In this document: piece by piece, positions 13,956 to 28,043 of the stretch
Position numbering within the stretch: the first letter of the stretch is position 1
Layout of the letters: every line of letters begins with the position of its first letter
Source: Dactylellina haptotyla
Taxonomy: Eukaryota > Ascomycota > Orbiliomycetes > Orbiliales > Orbiliaceae
NCBI GenBank assembly: GCA_031310005.1
Contig: CM062379.1
Location: forward strand, 4,402,001-4,466,000
Direction of reading: 5' to 3'
DNA length: 64,000 nucleotides
Translations under genes and position numbers: made by a program
Notes under the pieces: generated by a model
The model's input: the letters and a program-made list of their open reading frames with translations, nothing else
Told to the model about the DNA's origin: nothing
Databases searched by the model: none

Positions 13956-16469
13956 CTACGACTTGCTCTGCACGACCCTGAATCCCGCTCCAATGACCTT
14001 TTGAATTTCTTCGTTTTTGTGTGATAATAAAGATAGCGCATATGCAACATCGTTCCACTGTCGTTCGGTGTTACACCGCCCTAGGCGAGCGGCTAGCTTT
14101 TCCGATAGCTGTTTGGCATGTTTATCCTATAATAATGTTAACCGTGGATATTAAGACATGAGTTGTTCGTCTACGCACCTTCTCGATAAAAGACGTTAGA
14201 AACTTAACAATTCTCTTCATAGAATCCTCTTCTATATTTTGGTCCGCGGAAAGCAGTGAAAAAACATCAATAAAGTGGTTATAGACAGCATTGTCTTTTG
14301 TGGCCAATTCTGTAAAAAACATTTTTGCTAAGTCCGCTATGCCTTTGTCTTGATCCTCAAGACATTTGGCCATTTCTCCTAGCTGACCTTTGACCTTGAC
14401 CTGTCCTGCTAATATCAAGAATGTTAGGGTCATCAAACAGGTTCTTTTCACCGAAGCTTCTTTGTCATTCAGACGACGGTATAAGAAGTCTGTGTTTTCA
14501 TCAATCAAATGGTTGAAGCAAACCGCCATATCGCCTAGGCCAATGACGACATTACTTCTGACGATGGGATCCGCTGATTTCTCCATGATCGTAATCAATA
14601 AAGGTAGATTTGACTCGCAAAATTCGGATGAGACACACATAAATTTGGCAAGGCAGAGTGTAGCGGTTGCTTGGAGGCCTGGGTCGTTGTATGTTGTATT
14701 GCTAGAACATATTTCTGTGAGCATTGGTCCAAACCTGGACAGAAGGGACTTGCTTCCATATAAAAGCTCTCGCTCGCGGATGTGCTGCATGGCATCCGAA
14801 AAATCATCCTCGTTCGTACCCCCAATAAGGTCGAGCTCATTCTGCGGCGATAGGGCGGCCGATGATCCAGACTTAGCAGGAGACTGGTTCGCAAGCTTTG
14901 ACTTCTCCGAGGCTGCCTTTCTTCTTTTAAAATCTAACTCGTGCAATTCCAGGTGCACAATTTGCTTTATGGCAACATGGCCAACCAGGAATATCAGCTG
15001 AGAGAGTTGTATGTTGTTGTTTACTACGTCTCGATAATTGTTATGATCATCTCGGTTTCCACTTTGTAGCTGATGGTTGTCGAAATGATCGTAGAAAACA
15101 GCCTTTGTTTTTTTTCGGATGATTTCTGAAGCCAATACATCTGGGTGTTGTGACAAGGCAAATATAGCATTGACAGCTTGTTCTGCTAACCCAAACCAGT
15201 TTTGATCCACAGAAGGAACCTCCAGGATCGTAGCTAGCTTAACGAGAACGGCGTGATTGTTAGGGAGCCTTGTCATACTTCTCGTGGTTTCTCGCTGACG
15301 CCCAGTTGGGCAAATATGTTTCAATGCCACGCAAGTGTACTTGGCAAGTGACAGATCAGATCTCCCTAGATTTCCCAGTCCAATACGGAGTAAGGTTTCA
15401 AGGTGCCTGATCACAATTTCTGGATCTGCAACCGCAAGCATGCCTAAACATATAATAGAACCTCGCCGCTGTGTCCGGGATATTTCTTTTTTTTGGACTC
15501 CGTAGACTTTCCATAACTTTTGAATCACTGTGTCAGGAATCTGACCAGCTTTCATCATAGTGCTTAGTAGAGCCTCCAATGATGTCAGCTCACCGGAGGT
15601 AGCACCGAATGTTAAGCTAATGATATTTCGGGCTACATAGTTTGCAGCATCATTAAGATTAAAGCTCGAAGGCGCTTCGAAATAGAGCATTTTATAACAG
15701 TCGATAAGATGTGTTTGGACACTCCGGCCTTCATCACTGTTGCCTTTGGTCCAGATAAGGCGAAGCATTTTACGAATACCTATCTATGTGGTTATTAGCC
15801 TTTTACTTTCTGATCTGATTCTCTTTTCTTCCATAGATGGGACGTTTTTTCATAGCGGCATACCTTTGAGGGCTCAACTTTATAGGCGTCGAGTATTACA
15901 AAAAAGTCCATTGCTTCGATAACTTCACTCTTGTTTCGAGACCCAAGCAACTGAGTTACTAAGCTAGCAGCATTGTGCAGTGTTTGAATGAAACGAATAG
16001 CATCTGAATAATATCGCCGGGTAAGCTGTAGTTTCGTTATAGCTTCGGATGTTGCCATTTCTTCTGGTGTGGGACCATCCTGAGTATCTTGTTTATTCGG
16101 ATTGGTTTCCTCGTGGTCAGCTTCGTGCATAGTGACGTCTTGAAGCAAGCTTTCATCCACGGAAGTTTCATTCGCAGCAGTATCACCAAGACCGGGCGTT
16201 CCCAGCGGAGGCGCCAATGCATCGATTTCTTCGTTCACCTTGTCAAACCTGTGAGTCCATTCTTTCAGAGAAAGTTGGCCACCATGAAGCACGCTAAATG
16301 GATGTGTAGCAACTAGCCGTCCTAGCAGTTTAATTGCATTTCGACGAACATTGCTACTTTTATCCTCAAGACTGCGTGTGGCGTGATCGGCGATTCGCTG
16401 TCTTCGTGAAGGATTCTTAATTTCCATACTAACAAGAGAGTTAGAGACCACCAGTATCCTCTGATCATC

Positions 16470-16500
<31 letters not shown>

Positions 16501-18037
16501 GAGGAGGAGGAGGAGGAGGAGGAGGAAAGCAGTTCAGGGGTACTTACTCGCAGAGTCGGCTCAGAACTTGCATTAGACGAGATCGGCAATATGGGTTAAG
16601 ATCCAAAAATCTCTCTTCTAAGACGTCATAGAATGACTCGATTTGTACTTTGTTCGAGTCGGTACGTTCGTCTTCTCTCATAAGGTCCGCTATGAGATTG
16701 CCGCAAACCTCTATAATTCCACATCTAAGAGTATACGACTATTCAAGGGATTAATAGGATCCTCTTTGCCGAATATCATAGGCCTCATAGGCCGGTTTAA
16801 GGGGCGTACTTCACTATCTAGTTGCTTGACTAAAAGCGTCATCTGTTTTAGGACAAGCCTCGGAGCAACCTCGGACAGCTTGACTAGGAAACTTGATATT
16901 GATTTTGGGCCTTTTGTGTCATTGCTATTGAATTCTTTGTTGCTCACTTCACTGTTGCGGTATTCTGTTAGACTATTCATTAAAGATACGGAGATGGAGA
17001 AAGAAGAAGGAAGTAGTGTTGTTACCGTAAAACTTCATCAGCCAGCTGAGGGTAATCAAACTGTTCATCCAGGATTTGAAGAAACTCCGCCATGGGCTCC
17101 GATAGATGTTCAAAGTAAGAAAGATTCTGAACGATAGAAATTTGAGCAGCTAGAAAAAAACGGTTAGTCAAAATTCTACGGTTAAACGTTGAAATTCTTG
17201 TCAGGAGTTACCATATGCATGACCGTGGTGTTTGACAGCTAAGCAAACGACCTTGAAGCAATGCATTTTCATTGGAACACTCTTCGTTCGCAGTTCATTC
17301 TCTAGTATCAAGTACACAGGTCGGGTGAAAAGGCTGACGAACGTATCTCTTTCGGAGGTAGTGAGAAACATCTTCGATAGCTTCAATTTCATAACCCTGC
17401 CCATGATATCTAGACTAGTCAGAACCTGAGTCGATGAGTCCCAGATGCTATCACTGCCCTTTGCAGCTTTTGATTTAGTGCCTCGACCTGTCCGGGCATT
17501 TGAATTGCCGGTGGCTCCTCTCTCCTGCATACGGTTTTCGTTGGCAGCAATAGCCCACTGTAGCAAAAACCCAAACCCTTCCAATATTTCTTTGTGAAGC
17601 TCTAGGCCGCCGGGATCATCTGATTCCAGTTCGGCGTGTACGAGTGCAGATTCAGCAGCAAGGCCCGAGGCAATTAGATCCAAAACTTTGTTCGCGCAGA
17701 CGGCAGGTATGAAAGAGAAGCCCCTGTTGGTAGTTGAATAGTTAGCGGTTTAATTAAAAATTCGAAGTTGACAGAGACCCGGAAAAGAGGGGATGGCGGA
17801 GGACTTTAGTAAACATTGTATATTATCAAAATTATCGTCTCGAAAAAGAGCTTCTGGATTTATTGTAACCGCCTCGACGATGGGATCTAGCACCGGGTTG
17901 ATCTGCCCCGCTGTGAGGGGCTGCCCACTATCACTTATCAAGCCCGGGTCCGCATCTGGGCAGGAAATTGTCGCCGGGTCGTCGAGAAAAGCCCTAAGAG
18001 ATGAGACAAGGTCGAATTTGCTGCTAGAGTCATCCAT
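13956..18037 (-). CDS. YCS4: Condensin complex subunit 1 (CAP-D2)
   Basis: This is the HEAT-repeat subunit of condensin, needed for mitotic chromosome compaction. The ATG is at 18037 (MDDSSSKFDLVSSLRAFL) and the stop at 13956-13958. The spliced protein is about 1,190 aa, the normal size for Cnd1/Ycs4. Visible hallmarks are LEDKSSNVRRNAIKLL (a HEAT repeat after the N-terminal domain), the long C-terminal array with CLAKFMCVSSEFCESNLPLL, DPIVRSNVVIGLGDMAVCFN, FLYRRLNDKEASVKRTCLMT, and the final ERQWNDVAYALSLLSHKNEE block typical of Cnd1. The largest exon (about 15768-14180) holds most of the HEAT array. A purine-rich triplet tract at 16471-16528 lies inside an intron (16439-16547, gtaagt...ctaac...ttag) and is not part of the protein. 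It starts 651 bp from the divergent CDC7 gene. Confidence 0.93.
16471..16528 (+). repeat. AAG/AGG triplet tract in CND1 intron
   Basis: A short poly-A run passes into (GAA)n and then (GAG)n. On the gene strand it is a long polypyrimidine tract between the donor and the branch site of a 109-nt intron. If not spliced it would encode a run of about 17 serines. Confidence 0.85.
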
Positions 18038-18688
18038 ACTGAAATTGACGAGGTGAGGGAAGGAAGAGATGTCAGATCAGAAAGTATGGACCGCTTAGGC
18101 TTTTTCCCAATCCCTCGCTTTTGTTGTCACTAGTGCCGTGTCTTCATCAACTAGACACAGATGACTGAGATCCTAGTTAGTTGCACTATAGCATTGTTAC
18201 TTGGTAGTGATGGCGGCCCAGTGCCGTGCCACAATGTTTGTTGTTGTTCTGGGTTATTCTTGTTGTTGTTGTTGTTGTTGCTGTGGCGGTGAAGATGCTG
18301 TGCTTGTGGCGACGAGATGGGACATGCAAGTAACGTATCTTTATTTCCATGAAACACTAGCCTCGTGAAACACTATCGTGTCGTGTGTGTGCACTCTATG
18401 TAATTATGTGCGCGCATACTTTGTGTGATCGACTCTAATTTATATTTTTCATGGCATCTGAATATTTGATCTCGACTTACCAACAATTTCACCGTTTTGT
18501 TCGGCTCCAGGACACACTTTCAAGTCCCCAGTCTTGGATGCATTTGGCCTCAAATACATAACTTCGGGCCTTGTCGGGTTTCGCCCCCATTTTGGCTCCC
18601 GGAGTAACGAGCAGACCGATCTGATTCGAAATTCTTAATACCTGCACTCCAACGTATCCTATTCCAACACAAGCATTTACATACCAAG
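18038..18688. promoter_or_regulatory. Divergent promoter region, CND1 / CDC7
   Basis: This 651-bp head-to-head spacer lies between two cell-cycle genes, condensin CND1 and the DDK kinase CDC7. A GTT triplet run (18260-18281) lies in it. I found no ACGCGT (MluI-box) site, so shared cell-cycle control is only suggested by the arrangement. Confidence 0.45.
18260..18281 (+). repeat. (GTT)n microsatellite
   Basis: This is about seven GTT units in the CND1/CDC7 spacer. Confidence 0.85.
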
Positions 18689-20529
<1,841 letters not shown>

Positions 20530-21056
20530 TTTATAGTTTTCTTTAATCCAACGGACAGCATCACAGATATGGAGAATGATGATAGGCATTAGGCGTATTT
20601 GTTCAGCGTCGCGGCTGTATTATATTAGTTTTCCTTTTTGTTTCAAACCAGAATGTTGCTCAGCTTTAAATCGTGTTGGATACCCTAGCAGCACATGCCT
20701 TCTGTTTCCTAGTTTCTTCCCTTCAGCGGGACGAATGCGTTGTGCCTTCGAGGCGGTATGCCGGCACGTGACCACGGCGATAACCGATAAGGGTTGGGAA
20801 ACCCTGGGAAGCGAGGGGTTCAAGCGCTGTGTGATTGGCCACAAACCACCCCCAAAGAAAAAAAAAATAGCCCTACTGGAGTTGCGCTTGTGGGAGCCGC
20901 GCCTAATCCCAAATTGAAGAAACCTTGACTTTCGAAGCACACATCTTGTCCTCGACCAGATTCGATCTCGAACCTGTCGAAACCTGCCATAGACATCTCC
21001 CATCCGAAAACCTCACATCTCCACGGGATCGACAACATCGCCAGTTATCTTCCGCC
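20530..21056 (+). promoter_or_regulatory. RPL28 upstream region
   Basis: This 527-bp spacer is the CDC7 3' flank plus the ribosomal-protein promoter. It is GC-richer than most spacers here. It contains a CACGTGAC motif at 20765-20772 and an inverted AACCC pair at about 20791-20805. These resemble the Cbf1 and Tbf1 sites known at ribosomal-protein genes of some ascomycetes. Confidence 0.4.
20765..20772 (+). promoter_or_regulatory. CACGTGAC E-box-like site upstream of RPL28
   Basis: This is a perfect CACGTG with the AC 3' flank preferred by Cbf1-type bHLH factors, about 290 bp before the RPL28 start. Function is inferred from motif and position only. Confidence 0.35.
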
Positions 21057-21853
21057 ATGCCTGTATGTCAACTTCCCCAACATGCATTCTCGCCAATACT
21101 TTTAATGTCGACGAAAAGTGGTCGCATAACAAATATATTGGAACAATAAGCTAACGATACGACAATCATAATCCAGACCAGACTCACGAAAACAAGAAAG
21201 CACAGAGGCCATGTTAGCGCCGGTCACGGCCGCGTAGGGAAACATAGGGTACGGAATATCTAATTCGACAACGATGTGTGGAGAAACTGATACCAATATT
21301 GCGTTACAGAAACATCCGGGAGGTCGTGGTCTCGCCGGTGGTCAGCACCACCACAGAACAAACATGGATAAGTACCATCCAGGATACTTCGGTAAAGTCG
21401 GCATGCGATATTTCCACAAACTCCAGAACCAGTTTTGGAGACCCGTCCTAAATCTCGATAAAGTGAGTGACACCTCAATCAAACCTTGAGAATTGTAACA
21501 GTGCGGGAGTGAAGCTACCGCTGTATGATATAAGATATGATCAAGATCGTAAGCACTAAACATATTGCTTTGAATAGTTATGGACATTAGTACCTGCAGA
21601 ATCAAGAGATAAATTCTTGAGTGGAGGTTCATCTGGAACCGCCCCAGTTATCGATCTTCTGGCCAATGGTTACTCGAAGCTGTTGGGCAAGGGAAGACTA
21701 CCAGAAATCCCAGTCATTGTCAAAGCTAGATTTGTTTCGAAACTTGCAGAAAAGAAGATCAAGGAGGCTGGTATGTAGGCTCCATCGATTTGTTTCATGG
21801 ACTCATGCTAACGAATATTTGAACCAGGTGGCGCGATTGAATTAGTGGCATAG
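21057..21853 (+). CDS. RPL28: 60S ribosomal protein uL15 (L27a/L28)
   Basis: This is a structural protein of the large ribosomal subunit. It has five exons: 21057-21062, 21177-21248, 21310-21462, 21578-21770 and 21828-21853. The first exon holds only ATG CCT, with the donor directly after it. The protein reads [20 protein letters not shown], then [41 protein letters not shown] and [17 protein letters not shown], and ends GGAIELVA. These are the near-invariant uL15 blocks. The length is 149 aa. A 6-nt start exon is a common layout for fungal ribosomal-protein genes with a leader-proximal intron. Confidence 0.96.
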
Positions 21854-22847
21854 AGCGGCTCCCGTTCATCCCCAGTCGCGTTTCATATACTGTGAATAGT
21901 TTTTTTCTCACCTTTTTGCTCAGTAATACCTCTTCGAACGCTGCCACAGCTCCCACACCTTATCCGCCTACGATGCTTTTCGTTTTATGATTCACGGGGT
22001 TTTCTCTCTATTCGGTGTTCTTTTATCTCGTCTTAATGCATGGTCTTGTACATTTACATATCAGCATCCGTGGTCAACGCTATAGGAAGTCCCGGTTGCT
22101 TCCCCTCTAAACTATGAATTCCGCTTCCAGGATTAGTTTATTCGTTTGACCGAATACTCCGAAAGTTTTGATAGTGACCTTGTTGAGATGATGGGGTCAA
22201 TACTCCAAAAATTAGCATCGCCACATTCTTAAAACTGTTGCCTCTAATTTCCGTAACTTGAAACCCTAGCAAGAGGTAGTGGCATAGAAGCACGACAACT
22301 CCGCTCGCGACACCAGGGAATTCACTCATATTAGATTATCAGACTAGACCCCAAACTGGCTGTGATATTGAAGTTCTTTTGTGGATATTTTGCCTCTTGT
22401 TTGCTGCAGCTTGGCTTCGTTCCTCTTTTTTCAGCCGCAATTCCATTTAGTTCTATTTCCTAGTGATATCATTATCAAATATTATCTTTGTTGTTTTCCC
22501 CAAGAACCGATAATAATAGTAAGTAAGTAGATAAAACTTTGTAAATGAAACAACATTCCTAGGAGCGATTCCGTGCTCAGGAGTGAGCTAAGAGCACTCG
22601 AGAGCTCTTGTGCAAATATAGTGAACGGTTCGAGAATCGATTATCATTGCATTGGTAGTCCATAGCCATGACACCCGCAAAACTACATTTGCGCTAAACG
22701 TGACAATTGAAACGCAAACGAAGTCACTACCCCCCATCGTTCTCTTGCGTTACATGTGGGGACAAAGTTCAACCAACTTAGAGTGAACCGAGATCAAACA
22801 CAATTCAAGACCAAACTCGAAATCTACAGGGAGCATTCATTATACGA
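21854..22847. other. Intergenic region upstream of the MYST gene
   Basis: About 1 kb of AT-rich sequence lies between RPL28 and the MYST acetyltransferase gene, both on the plus strand. I see no gene or strong repeat. The last 200 bp should hold the MYST promoter. Confidence 0.45.
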
Positions 22848-24254
22848 ATGACAAGAAACAAGGCTAGAAAGGCGACGGGGTCACCCGACCCCTCTATCCC
22901 AGCACTATCGTCCCTCCAAACTTCTTTGCAGAAACCGCGCGAGGGAATGGTTATGCGTTCCGCGGGACCCAGAGCTGGTAAGTTCAAAACCCTAAACGAG
23001 TAATTTTCAACCTCGGATCATCCATCATACCCAACACATTCGATATTTCCAAGCAACTCTGTAACAGTTTATGTTGGTTTAGGGTGTGAGCAACGTTCGG
23101 AGAATATTGATAAAGTTGTTTATGACGGCTGGAAGCTGCAGGTGGAGCACTCATGCACTGCTTACCCGAAAGAGCTAATAAAGACTCGCGAACTGGGGGA
23201 TTCAGTTCTTTACGTTTGCCACAAATGTTTTAAATACACGATGGACCCTTCTGAGCTCAGGAATCATAACGTACGCCAGCCGAAAATCGTTAATATAGTG
23301 TAGACCGCGCGTTTATTATCTTGAAGTTTGCTAAACTTCAACCGTCATAGGCCAATGATCCTGGAAGAGAAATACCTCGCGGTCGACTGGTGCATACTTT
23401 CGATGCTCATCGTTACCAAATATATGAAATAGATGGAGCAGTGGAGGAGCACCAGGTAATTCACTACGTTAGGTAACTCTGTTCATCACCAACAATGCTA
23501 ATATGATATTTCTACCAGCTGTTCTTGCAACGCATGTGCCTCTTTGGGAAATTTTTTATACAGAACAAATCGATATGGTATGAGTTCGAGAACTTCTTGT
23601 TTTACACTTTGGTGGAGAATAAACCAGGTTCTGGTAAAAATTTTTCCTACTGCGGGTTTTTCTCTAAAGAAAAAATATCTTATGATGAAAACAATCTTTC
23701 ATGCATAATACTATATCCACAACACCGTAGCACAGGTCTAGGTTTGGCATTGATAGAATTCTCATACTTTGTTTCGAAGCTGGCGGGCAAACTAGGCGGT
23801 CCTGAGAAACGTAAGTTTCTTATGAAGACAAACGAAATTAATAAACATTTCAGAAACATTCGACTAATATATGTTCCTTTCTACAATGATAGCTATCTCT
23901 GATCTTGGCAAACGGGGGTATTCGAGTTATTGGTCAAAAGCCATTGCGTCTTCAATCTTGTCGATGACCGCCCAGACCAGGCAGAAGCGTAGCCACCAAG
24001 GAGACGTTAACATAAGAATTCGCAAAAATTATGCTAAAGGTTTGAAGATATATAAAGGGAAATCGGATACTCCTTCGTTAAGAGCTGCAGGAGGTCGAGG
24101 CAAAGGTGTCATCACAATTGATGAGATTGCAAATAGTACAGGAATAGCTATTGATGATGTTTTGGAAACCCTTGGTATCATGGGAATTGCTAAATATGAC
24201 AGTAGTAGTCCCATGATATCTCGTGGTAAGCTTAGAGAATGGGCTAAGATATAA
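22848..24254 (+). CDS. SAS2: Divergent MYST-family lysine acetyltransferase, SAS2-like
   Basis: MYST enzymes acetylate histone tails. Sas2 acts on H4K16 in the SAS complex. The ATG is at 22848 (MTRNKARKATG) and TAA at 24252-24254, with about five introns. A MYST zinc-finger start is visible (LYVCHKCFKY...ELRNH), but the final cysteine ligand expected a few residues after the histidine is absent. The HAT core follows: EEHQLFLQRMCLFGKFFI, CGFFSKEK, NLSCIILYPQHRSTGLGLAL (acetyl-CoA loop R-S-T-G-L-G) and GGPEKPISDLGKRGYSSYW. The family's catalytic glutamate normally lies in SYELS; the aligned stretch here reads SYFVS. NLSCI and the ~380-aa size favour SAS2 over ESA1 or SAS3. The C-terminal winged-helix-like region with ITIDEIANSTGIAIDDVLE is conserved. 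Orthology to SAS2 is probable, not certain. Confidence 0.7.
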
Positions 24255-24780
24255 AGCTAAGGCCTTTAGTGAGAATTTGAGCTATTGATTAATCGGTTTC
24301 CTAAATTAATAAGTTTGATATTATTCCAATTCAAGATATATCACAGTTTAATGAGTCAGCACGAGTTATTCCATTCATTTCTTCTACAAATCAACTTATT
24401 TATAGATATAAACCAAGCTAGACGGATATATTCGTTTGACAGTGGGGACAAATAAGCAAATTTATTCCTAGTGGTTAAACATCCTATTAACGTCTTGTAG
24501 AACTTTATGATCCAGCGGTGCAGGAGTCACCATAGTATTTACTCGTCTCATCTAGTATTACTAAATTGTTGGTGTCTGAACCAGATATTGTATATATTGC
24601 GTCATATTTGGAATTGCTAGTAGGGCCGAGTGCTAATAAAAAGCATGCTTTCAAGGTACCCGTTTGTTAAAATACAAACTTCCAATTTCAAACGCCTTAT
24701 CTGAATACTCCGTGACAAACTCCAAAGATGCAACCCAAAGAGATATGAAAGAACAGTAAAATTCAATTTATGATCTTCCT
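24255..24780. other. Convergent intergenic spacer
   Basis: This AT-rich spacer lies between the 3' ends of the MYST gene and ATG9. Nothing else is seen. Confidence 0.5.
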
Positions 24781-27700
24781 TCAAAGCAAAACGCCACGCC
24801 CGTGGTTATCTGAATGTGCGCGCTGGAATTGGCGTAGAAGATCAATGACACCCCCTCCCTGTAAGTCGTTGGATTCGCCATTTCTATCCACGTACATATT
24901 TTCGCCTTCTAGAGTTGTTGAGACGAAGGATTCACCCAAGTTACTGATATAACGGTCATCCGGACTTTCCCTCTCATCATATTCTTCCTCCCTAAGTGCA
25001 CTTTCCTGCCGGGTAAAGTTAGGGTTGTGGTAAACCGATTGCCTGAGAGTCCTAGCATGGGAGGGTATAGGATTGCTAGGATGGTGGTGACGATCTAACA
25101 ATGCGGATGCCTGTCCGCGGTATATTGAGTGTGTTCCAAGTTGCTGTGATTGTTGAATACCCGGATTGTTTCTACCTCTTCGCTGCGTAAGAGTAGGAGG
25201 TGTGTTATCCGCGGTCAAGACTGGCGAGACCATTGGATTCGGATATCCAGGTACAAAGTTTGCTCTAGAAGCGGATGCTGCACGGCCACCGTAGCTGTCT
25301 AGAAACCCCATCATAGAGGATTTCATCTTATTGTCCCGCGAGTCGTAGTATTCTTCTCGGCCAGTAACCGTTGAAGCCTATTATTTGGAATATTGAGTTA
25401 CGGTTATATCATAGTTGACGGAATATTCGGTAGTTCTTACCTTTCGGGGCCCAGCAATATTGAAATCGAACTCCGCGAAGCTGCACACGTATCCGATACC
25501 GTCAACATGTACGGTGAATTCGCGAAAAAAATCGATTATTCGGTCACTGCATTTCGGTAATGAGAACCACATGACAAACGGTGTCAATAAAATGCTTGCG
25601 ACTTCCCAAAAAAAAATAACAATTCTGAGTTCGTAGAGTTTCGAGAACTCATTTTTTACTTCATCAGAATGAAGACGGCCCTTCCATTCAGGTGGGCTGT
25701 AACGAGTATGGTACATTACCCAGGATAACTCATAGGTCGGGTCGAAAACATCTGTCTCTTCAGGGATAACCCCTCTAGCTACAGCTGTAATAGATCCGAA
25801 TAAACTTATGTAAAACAAAACCGTTCGGTCCGTTGTTATTTCGAAGTGAAGAAGCTCTGTGTCGAATATGGATGCGATGGCCAAAACGGCCGCGAATGAG
25901 CCTGAGATGAAAGCGATGAACCTATTTAGAATTCATTAGGTTATAAATTGCTCAACTACTGACTGTTTAGAATGATTGCCGGTGTAGTTGGTCTTACTTT
26001 GCAATCTGTACAAATTTTTCTTTGGGGAACTGCTCGAGATATTTCACCGCGAAGGGGTAACTGATGTTCATTCTACGTTGAAATAAGTGGACAAGTTCAT
26101 TGAATTCCCTAAACTTCCATTCAGCTAAAGGGGTATATCGGCGTGAACCTAGAGCACTTGGGTTTGCTCGGTATTCCTATGAAGTTTGGTTAAAGTTTAT
26201 CCTCCGTAATAGTCGGAATCCTCAGCTTTATTGAGAATCTTACATTAAAATATTGAAAAAAGTAGTGTATAATCAGATATGCGACAATGAATGGCGCGAA
26301 AAGAAGATTGAAAACTCCAAATACAACAAATCGTGTCCGAAGCCTAGCGTAGACTCTATCTCAGTGGGCCGGATACGCATTTAGGAAAGAGATCTGACTT
26401 ACGCTTGAGACAGGACCTTTCGCGAGGACTCCTTTAGGAAGACGGGATTAAAATTGTCGCCATCATGGAATACGAAATCCAGGATAGATAAGCCCAGATT
26501 CCATTCTACAGTTTTTGTGAGTAGTTGGTGGTGTCGCAGAAATGGAAGTGGAATAGACAGATCTAAGATGTCCTTATTAAATAAAGCGATGAGATAGTTT
26601 TCTTTTCGCATTAGCCGGTTAGCTATGTCATGAGCATCCATGCGCTGCTTGGAACTATGGTTTCTAATATATTTTCGCGTGGTTGCTAGTGATGTGACCG
26701 GGTTAGAGTCGCGTAATGCCATCAACTTTTGGACGACATCTTGCCACTGGATTGTTTGCATATCGAGCTATATTTTGTGATATTATGTTAGAGATAATGA
26801 AGCTAAGGCGGATTACTATTTTGATACACACATCTGGGATATCGAGAAGATGGAGGTAGAACTGGTGGATTTCATGCAGTTTCCAAATATCATAGATATA
26901 AGAAACCAGCTTAACTGTCCAGATGAGGCAGAAAACCCAGAGGAGCAAGGTCGGGCCGATTGACATCCTATATTATGTTACTTGAACTGGGCACCTAAGG
27001 ATTAAAAATCTGCTTCTTGCGGACGGTAACAATACCTGGACATGCATCGGCTTATTTTGACTTCATCAAAGGTTTTTTTTGTTCGTAGTTTACTGTAGTC
27101 GACACAGGCAAACATAAACGTGGAGAGGCCGACTACGAAAGCAATAGTCCTACATGGCGAGAGTTAGAAGTACAATACGTACATGGTTGGTTAGATTGTA
27201 CAGACGTACAGTAAGCCAATAAATCGTTCCAGGCATATGCAGTAGATGCCTTTCCCCAGGTAGTACTCGTACACCTATGATAGCAAGTTAGAGTGGATCA
27301 CAGCTAGAGCTGGTGAGGAAATGTGGATATCATACCCTATGGAGGAATCCATCAACGTCTTCAACGTTAGCCCATTTGTACATTGCCCTTTGCTTAGGGT
27401 CAATGAAGCCCGGGGGCAACTTGGAGGTGAGTTCCGGGGCCCTCAGACCCACAGATGGTGATATGTTATTTTGAACGGCAGCCCACCGTTCTTCCAAGAT
27501 CCTCGATGGGGGTGGTGGGAGATTTCCAAGCTGCTGGTCAAACGTCGTAGGTTGGTCGTGAAAGCGGGAGAACTCAGGGGGCGGAGGACTTGAAAGATCG
27601 GGACTTGCGCCCCCACCGGTTCTCTCGTTATGGTTGGATTCAATGATTAAAGATTCCGGCACGTCACCATCAAAATCGGTGGATTTTGTGGGAAAGATCT

Positions 27701-28043
27701 CTTGGTTAGAACCCTCGTTTTCAAGTGCTCGGTCTCGAGAGGAGAGGAACACTCTGCCAGGGCCGCCAGCTTCCGAGCTCATTCGCCTGATATTTGAGTC
27801 GTTTGATGAGATGTTCCGCCGTCCGTACGCGCCGCCAGGTTGTCTGTATGTTTCGATATTCGAATGGGCTTCATGGGATCCTCCACCACCTCGACCGGCC
27901 TCGAGGCGGGCGTGGAAATCGTCACCATCCTCAAATGGCTCCGGTTCGCCATTATAGCCGTCATCAGACCTTCGGTCGTGTTGCCGGAGGCTTTCGTAGA
28001 TGCTTTGGCCGCCGAAAAATCTGGTAACCAAGTTGCTTGCCAT
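24781..28043 (-). CDS. ATG9: Autophagy scramblase Atg9
   Basis: Atg9 is the multispanning lipid scramblase of autophagy, carried on Golgi-derived vesicles to the forming phagophore. The ATG is at 28043 ([19 protein letters not shown]) and TGA at 24781-24783. There are roughly eight exons. The N-terminus of about 200 aa is long and disordered. The conserved core then starts with [20 protein letters not shown] and continues with membrane segments ([20 protein letters not shown]), [76 protein letters not shown] and [16 protein letters not shown]. It ends with [20 protein letters not shown]. The C-terminal tail is again low complexity. Core motifs and total size (about 890 aa) match fungal Atg9. 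It shares a 569-bp promoter region with the divergent coiled-coil gene. Confidence 0.95.

Noticed and set aside
14390-15001. 203-codon plus-strand open frame
   Set aside because: It lies antisense to the HEAT array of CND1. The minus strand encodes the conserved protein, so this frame is a shadow.
16461-16540. Poly-serine insertion in condensin CND1
   Set aside because: The tract falls between a GTAAGT donor and a CTAAC/TTAG acceptor and is absent from the family, so it is intronic.
22600-22660. GGTTCGA-like B box suggesting a tRNA
   Set aside because: No matching A box or cloverleaf stems could be folded around it.
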